DNA of 64,000 nucleotides from Zerene cesonia (Eukaryota > Arthropoda > Insecta > Lepidoptera > Pieridae): positions 806,001 through 870,000 of the forward strand of contig NC_052109.1 of assembly GCF_012273895.1 (NCBI RefSeq). The letters run 5' to 3'. Below the pieces are notes generated by a model. It did not search any database. It saw only the letters and a program-made list of their open reading frames with translations, and was not told the origin of the DNA. The position numbers were made by a program, and so were the translations under genes. Positions 61,259-64,000 of this stretch are shown one piece after another; positions within the stretch are counted from its first letter, which is position 1, and every line of letters begins with the position of its first letter.

Positions 61259-61455
61259 TCACTACATAGTATAAAACAAAGTCGCTTTTCCTATGAAGTA
61301 GTTTTATAGATTTAAGCATACATACTCTAAAACTACGCAACGGATTTCGATGTTCTTTTTTTAATTGATAGTAATTCAAGAGGAAAGTTTATATGTATAA
61401 TACAACTCTTGAAATAGTCCGAATAAACGCGTGCGAAGCCGCGGGCGAAAGCTAG
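61259..61455 (+). mobile_element. Helitron-like element, family 3, near complete
   Basis: Begins TCACTACATAGTATAAAAC and ends GCGGGCGAAAGCTAG. The defining segments are CAAAGTCGCTTTTCC, CGCAACGGATTT and GCGTGCGAAGCCGCGG. Confidence 0.72.
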
Positions 61456-61554
61456 TATTACATAAACATCATTCAAAGCCCCCTCCTGATCTCTAAAAAT
61501 ACGCTTGAAAAATATTCATTTCTTTATATAGCACAATAACATCTCCACCGAGTG

Positions 61555-61690
61555 CAGATTTAAAATCGAAATGGCCGCCAAGCGGCGTAAGGGCGTCGCA
61601 AGCACGTGGAAGTGTCCATTCTCCATAAGCAGTGTCGAATTAGAGCCTTGTTCACTTCGCTTTCTCAGTGATCAATGGATATATTGTGAG
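61555..61690 (-). promoter_or_regulatory. GC-rich island upstream of the Side-like gene, possible promoter
   Basis: GC-rich patch about 900 bases upstream of exon A, with GGCGGCCATTT on the minus strand (a GCCAT core as bound by Pho/YY1 proteins) and short frames on both strands. A 36-codon minus-strand frame (61516-61626) lacks a phase-1 donor, so it does not fit as the missing first exon. Regulatory role is inference. Confidence 0.25.
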
Positions 61691-61979
61691 TTTTTTTACA
61701 GGTAAATGTCATCAGAGATACAATATAAATAGAGGGAAGCAAATAAATATGTAGATTTCAACATGCATAACATTTTTAGTATTAATGTTTGTGGTGTTGG
61801 TTTAATTCGAGAAATCATACTTATAGGTGACGTTGTTTTGTTAAAAATATATTTGTGGCAATTATTCATATGTTCATAAATCGTTAAAGTAAAAGCCTAT
61901 AAAATAAATACAAATCGAATATTATATTATGAGCGAATTGCTTACTACACACAATTGCTTGGTTATCTAAACACTTATT

Positions 61980-62110
61980 TATTTATTTATTCTTTATTGC
62001 ACACTTACAAAATATAAAACAGAGAAAAACCTAACAAAAGTAACATAAAACACAAATGGCGGCCTTATGGCTGAAAGCCATCTCTACCAGGCAACCGTTG
62101 GGTAAAGGAA
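61980..62110 (-). mobile_element. Probable LINE 3' end
   Basis: A TTTATT-rich start, then ACACAAATGGCGGCCTTATGG and CCATCTCTACCAGGCAACC. This resembles the tail region of common lepidopteran non-LTR retrotransposons. No coding part is present. Class assignment is from memory. Confidence 0.5.
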
Positions 62111-62479
62111 AATATTTTACAGCGAAAGGCACATAGGCAGGCAGTCTATCGGAAAATTAATAAAAAAACACTTAGTGTACGGACTAATTTATGAATCGGT
62201 CTGGAAAGTTTTGTGCTAAATCCTCACTAACTTAACAAACAAATAACAAAAAAACTAAACTACCTTCGATTAGTCGATAGAACAAAATTAAATTCACCAC
62301 ACGCGAGTCACCAGCTTCAAAATAAAAAACAATCAAAACTGGTACAACCAGTCAAAAGTACTAAGATAACAAATCCCAAAAACACTAACCCTACAGTCGA
62401 ATTGAGACGCTCCTTTCTTGAAATCGGTTAAATCGTTTCCTTTACTTACGATCAAACGTCTAGTTCCTGGCGCGATTAA

Positions 62480-62683
62480 CTGGAACGTGTTAAACACAGG
62501 TCAATAGGAGTAAAGCTTGAATTTAATGACGCCTCTAAGGCTTTTGTCGAGGGTAACAGGATTCACACGGAGATCTTTGATGTTAACAACTTTGAAGAAT
62601 TAGGCCTTTGTATCGCTCGCATTGACCCGATTAGAGACCTTTGGGGAGTGTCCAGAAATGACGTTTTTAGGTTATGGATGTAG
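62480..62683 (+). pseudogene. Open frame of 67 codons without start, unknown
   Basis: Open between a stop at 62477 and TAG at 62681. The translation looks protein-like, with balanced charged and hydrophobic residues (GVKLEFNDASKAFVEG, EIFDVNNFEELGLCIARID). There is no ATG apart from the last codon, so it would be an exon, a gene fragment or a transposon remnant. I do not recognise a family. Confidence 0.3.
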
Positions 62684-62936
62684 CGCGGAGAGTGTGAGTG
62701 GAAAAAATAAATCATTAAGTTTAAAAATCAATCATATAAATTTAATTGATTTAAAAATCGTTAACATTGCTATAGAAAGAAAGGAAGGAGAAAAAAATAA
62801 ATGTATATGTAGGTACATGTTATATTTAAGTGTTCTCAATGTAATGTAATAGTAAAGTAATAAATATAGTTTAAAAAAACTAAGAAACACGCTTTTCAAG
62901 CACATCAAACTAAAAACTATAAAATAATTTTTAATA

Positions 62937-63936
62937 NNNNNNNNNNNNNNNNNNNNNNNNNNNNNNNNNNNNNNNNNNNNNNNNNNNNNNNNNNNNNNNN
63001 NNNNNNNNNNNNNNNNNNNNNNNNNNNNNNNNNNNNNNNNNNNNNNNNNNNNNNNNNNNNNNNNNNNNNNNNNNNNNNNNNNNNNNNNNNNNNNNNNNNN
63101 NNNNNNNNNNNNNNNNNNNNNNNNNNNNNNNNNNNNNNNNNNNNNNNNNNNNNNNNNNNNNNNNNNNNNNNNNNNNNNNNNNNNNNNNNNNNNNNNNNNN
63201 NNNNNNNNNNNNNNNNNNNNNNNNNNNNNNNNNNNNNNNNNNNNNNNNNNNNNNNNNNNNNNNNNNNNNNNNNNNNNNNNNNNNNNNNNNNNNNNNNNNN
63301 NNNNNNNNNNNNNNNNNNNNNNNNNNNNNNNNNNNNNNNNNNNNNNNNNNNNNNNNNNNNNNNNNNNNNNNNNNNNNNNNNNNNNNNNNNNNNNNNNNNN
63401 NNNNNNNNNNNNNNNNNNNNNNNNNNNNNNNNNNNNNNNNNNNNNNNNNNNNNNNNNNNNNNNNNNNNNNNNNNNNNNNNNNNNNNNNNNNNNNNNNNNN
63501 NNNNNNNNNNNNNNNNNNNNNNNNNNNNNNNNNNNNNNNNNNNNNNNNNNNNNNNNNNNNNNNNNNNNNNNNNNNNNNNNNNNNNNNNNNNNNNNNNNNN
63601 NNNNNNNNNNNNNNNNNNNNNNNNNNNNNNNNNNNNNNNNNNNNNNNNNNNNNNNNNNNNNNNNNNNNNNNNNNNNNNNNNNNNNNNNNNNNNNNNNNNN
63701 NNNNNNNNNNNNNNNNNNNNNNNNNNNNNNNNNNNNNNNNNNNNNNNNNNNNNNNNNNNNNNNNNNNNNNNNNNNNNNNNNNNNNNNNNNNNNNNNNNNN
63801 NNNNNNNNNNNNNNNNNNNNNNNNNNNNNNNNNNNNNNNNNNNNNNNNNNNNNNNNNNNNNNNNNNNNNNNNNNNNNNNNNNNNNNNNNNNNNNNNNNNN
63901 NNNNNNNNNNNNNNNNNNNNNNNNNNNNNNNNNNNN
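62937..63936. other. Assembly gap, 1000 N
   Basis: Exactly 1000 N upstream of the first visible Side-like exon. The missing signal-peptide exon or promoter could lie here. Confidence 0.99.
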
Positions 63937-64000
63937 CTAGAAAAAATAACATCCGGTTTATGTAAGAAACATAAAATAGAAAAATTTTTTTTTTTTCCGT

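Noticed and set aside
61516..61626. 36-codon minus-strand frame as the missing first exon
   Set aside because: It has no phase-1 donor to join exon A and no convincing signal peptide.

Overview
The window is lepidopteran nuclear DNA. It is AT-rich and intron-rich, and it is littered with short non-autonomous elements known from moths and butterflies: Helitron-like elements that start TC and end CTAG, a tRNA-headed SINE with a GAT-repeat tail, and a second abundant SINE of the Metulj type first described in nymphalid butterflies. A nymphalid is therefore the best guess, but species was not determined. There is no bacterial or organellar gene content and no CRISPR array. Three runs of exactly 1000 N are assembly gaps.

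The only gene I can support runs on the minus strand from 60670 (start outside or unseen) to a stop codon at 19613. I assembled 15 exons by hand from reading frame, splice signals and matching intron phases. They encode about 765 residues of a type I membrane protein with five immunoglobulin domains, one fibronectin type III domain, one transmembrane helix and a short cytoplasmic tail. Order and sequence hallmarks match the Sidestep (Side) family of insect neuronal surface proteins, which act as partners of Beaten-path receptors in motor-axon guidance and synaptic matching. I could not tell which Side paralogue this is. The signal-peptide exon is not visible; it should lie in the 62937-63936 gap, in unrecognised sequence above 60670, or beyond the window.

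Layout. 1-18 kb: gene-free, a mosaic of Helitron-like and SINE copies, a long TA microsatellite, and a few non-repeat islands that could be regulatory. 18-19.6 kb: probable 3' UTR and downstream sequence. 19.6-25.6 kb: exons for the tail, membrane helix, FnIII, Ig5 and the second half of Ig4. 29.9-30.1 kb: first half of Ig4. 38.5-41.7 kb: Ig3, Ig2 and the second half of Ig1. 41.7-60.5 kb: one 18.8-kb intron full of repeats and a few unexplained open frames. 60.55-60.67 kb: first half of Ig1. 60.7-64 kb: upstream sequence with more repeats and a gap.

No new defence-type or catalytic system was seen. The points most worth a second look are the Side-family gene itself, the transposable elements that sit within tens of bases of several of its splice sites, a perfect hairpin just past the splice donor of the longest intron, a perfect foldback inside a SINE next to a gap, and several protein-like open frames without a family.
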